This document shows positions 5,179 through 5,585 of a stretch of 5,585 nt of DNA, piece by piece. The notes beneath the pieces were generated by a model that was not told the DNA's origin, did not search any database, and saw only the letters and a list, made by a program, of their open reading frames with translations. Each line of letters begins with the position of its first letter. The stretch's first letter is position 1. The translations under genes and the position numbers were made by a program. Origin of the DNA: an uncultured Collinsella sp. (lineage in GTDB: Bacteria > Actinomycetota > Coriobacteriia > Coriobacteriales > Coriobacteriaceae); assembly GCA_934650975.1 (NCBI GenBank), contig CAKUFW010000106.1, positions 1 to 5,585 on the forward strand, written 5' to 3'.

Positions 5179-5232
5179 AGCCCCGTTGATTGTGGTTCCC
5201 GTTTGGGAAGCCATGGTCGGCGGGGCTTTATT
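5179..5232 (+). terminator. Long hairpin terminator of the nagA operon
   Basis: AGCCCCG (5179-5185) pairs with CGGGGCT (5221-5227), and pairing continues inward almost without break to TTCCC (5196-5200) with GGGAA (5205-5209). The whole is about 23 bp with five G-U pairs, one bulged G (5210) and a GTTT loop, followed by TTTATT. The G-U pairs would be A-C mismatches in the opposite transcript, so it is specific to the + strand. Confidence 0.7.
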
Positions 5233-5294
5233 GTTGGGCAGGGGTTGCCGGCGACGTGGCGCTTAGATTGGCGGGCGCGAGAGAAATCGGCAAC

Positions 5295-5317
5295 AAAAAA
5301 GCCGCCCGAAGGCGGCT
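5295..5317 (-). terminator. Intrinsic terminator of the tRNA gene
   Basis: On the - strand AGCCGCC, a TTCG tetraloop and GGCGGCT form a perfect 7-bp GC-rich stem that runs into a T-tract (the A run at 5295-5300). It begins 11 nt after the tRNA 3' end. On the + strand no T-tract follows. Confidence 0.9.
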
Positions 5318-5328
5318 ATCTTGTGCAA

Positions 5329-5404
5329 TGGAGCCAGCGACCGGGCTCGAACCGGTGACCCCCGCTTTACGAGAGCGGTGCTCTACCAACTGAGCTACGC
5401 TGGC
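5329..5404 (-). tRNA. tRNA-Thr (anticodon CGT)
   Basis: The - strand folds into a full 76-nt cloverleaf. The acceptor GCCAGCG pairs with CGCTGGC, the D arm is GCTC/GAGC around AGTTGGTA, and the anticodon stem CCGCT/AGCGG holds the loop CTCGTAA. The TPsiC arm is ACCGG/CCGGT with loop TTCGAGC. The discriminator is T and the 3' CCA is encoded. Anticodon CGT reads ACG (Thr). No internal insertion or duplicated 3' end suggests an integrated element. Confidence 0.95.
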
Positions 5405-5414
5405 GGCCATGTGG

Positions 5415-5433
5415 TGACGCAACTGAGGCGTCA
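5415..5433 (-). repeat. Small inverted repeat in the tRNA leader
   Basis: TGACGC (5415-5420) and GCGTCA (5428-5433) form a 6-bp stem with a 7-nt loop, about 11 nt before the mature tRNA 5' end. It may help present the precursor for 5' processing; this is an inference from position. Confidence 0.35.
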
Positions 5434-5443
5434 ACGGCTGTCT

Positions 5444-5472
5444 ATGATACGGGACATCGCAAGTCCGCGCAA
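5444..5472 (-). promoter_or_regulatory. Promoter of the tRNA-Thr gene
   Basis: On the - strand TTGCGC (5467-5472) is followed after exactly 17 bp by TATCAT (5444-5449, five of six matches to TATAAT). Transcription would start near 5437, leaving about 33 nt before the mature tRNA. AT-rich sequence upstream (about 5480-5500) could act as an UP element. Confidence 0.65.
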
Positions 5473-5535
5473 GTGTTCTGTTGAGTTTTCTCACTTTAAA
5501 TGCACTAACCTTGATTATCAACTTCATCCGAACAC

Positions 5536-5575
5536 TTCCCACATTCAGCCGTACATGTACGGCTGAATGTGGGAA
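5536..5575. repeat. Perfect 40-bp palindrome
   Basis: TTCCCACATTCAGCCGTACA (5536-5555) is followed immediately by its exact reverse complement (5556-5575), with no mismatch and no spacer. Pairing stops at the next base on each side. No T-tract follows on the + strand up to the window edge, so it is not a typical terminator. It could be a dispersed palindromic repeat, a protein-binding site or part of an element continuing beyond the window. Confidence 0.85.
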
Positions 5576-5585
5576 TCCGATACCC

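Noticed and set aside
5387..5427. The word CAACTGAG in both the tRNA D-arm region and the tRNA leader, as a sign of tRNA duplication or an attachment site
   Set aside because: Only 8 bases match, they come from the 5' half of the tRNA rather than the 3' end normally used as an attachment site, and no integrase is visible.

Overview
The window reads as a chromosomal segment of a moderately high-GC bacterium, most likely a Coriobacteriia-type actinobacterium such as Collinsella. That is an inference from codon choice (CTC/CTG, ATC, AAG and GGC preferred), purine-rich Shine-Dalgarno sites and the gene set; no species marker is present. It holds a N-acetylglucosamine (GlcNAc) uptake and catabolism locus on the + strand, followed by a tRNA gene on the - strand.

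Layout: (1) 1-384 is the 3' end of an unrecognised Ala/Ser/Tyr-rich protein, closed by a hairpin at 438-471. (2) 385-855 is a long, relatively AT-rich regulatory region. It carries several dyads of the form TGGT-N4-ACCA, three of them exactly 31 bp apart, a probable promoter near 686-715 and a leader with a possible short upstream ORF. (3) 856-2340 is a PTS EIIBC permease of the NagE/NagP type, closed by a strong terminator at 2364-2401. (4) 2574-3305 is a GntR/HutC-family regulator resembling NagR/YvoA/DasR, with its own promoter and a TGGT-N4-ACCA dyad near the predicted start of transcription. (5) 3306-3448 is an intergenic leader with two strong hairpins whose loops are perfectly complementary over 7 nt. 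(6) 3449-4618 is nagA (GlcNAc-6-phosphate deacetylase). (7) 4651-5124 is a YhcH/YjgK/YiaL (DUF386) protein, followed by terminator-like hairpins. (8) 5329-5404 on the - strand is tRNA-Thr(CGT) with its promoter and terminator. (9) A perfect 40-bp palindrome lies at 5536-5575.

Working model: the permease imports GlcNAc as GlcNAc-6-P, drawing phosphate from an EIIA encoded elsewhere. NagA deacetylates GlcNAc-6-P to glucosamine-6-P and acetate. The GntR protein probably senses an amino-sugar phosphate and controls both its own promoter and that of the permease through the shared dyads. The YhcH protein is a probable sugar-processing (anomerase-like) accessory. No nagB deaminase is visible, so that step must be encoded elsewhere. 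The most unusual element is the paired-hairpin, kissing-loop candidate in front of nagA.
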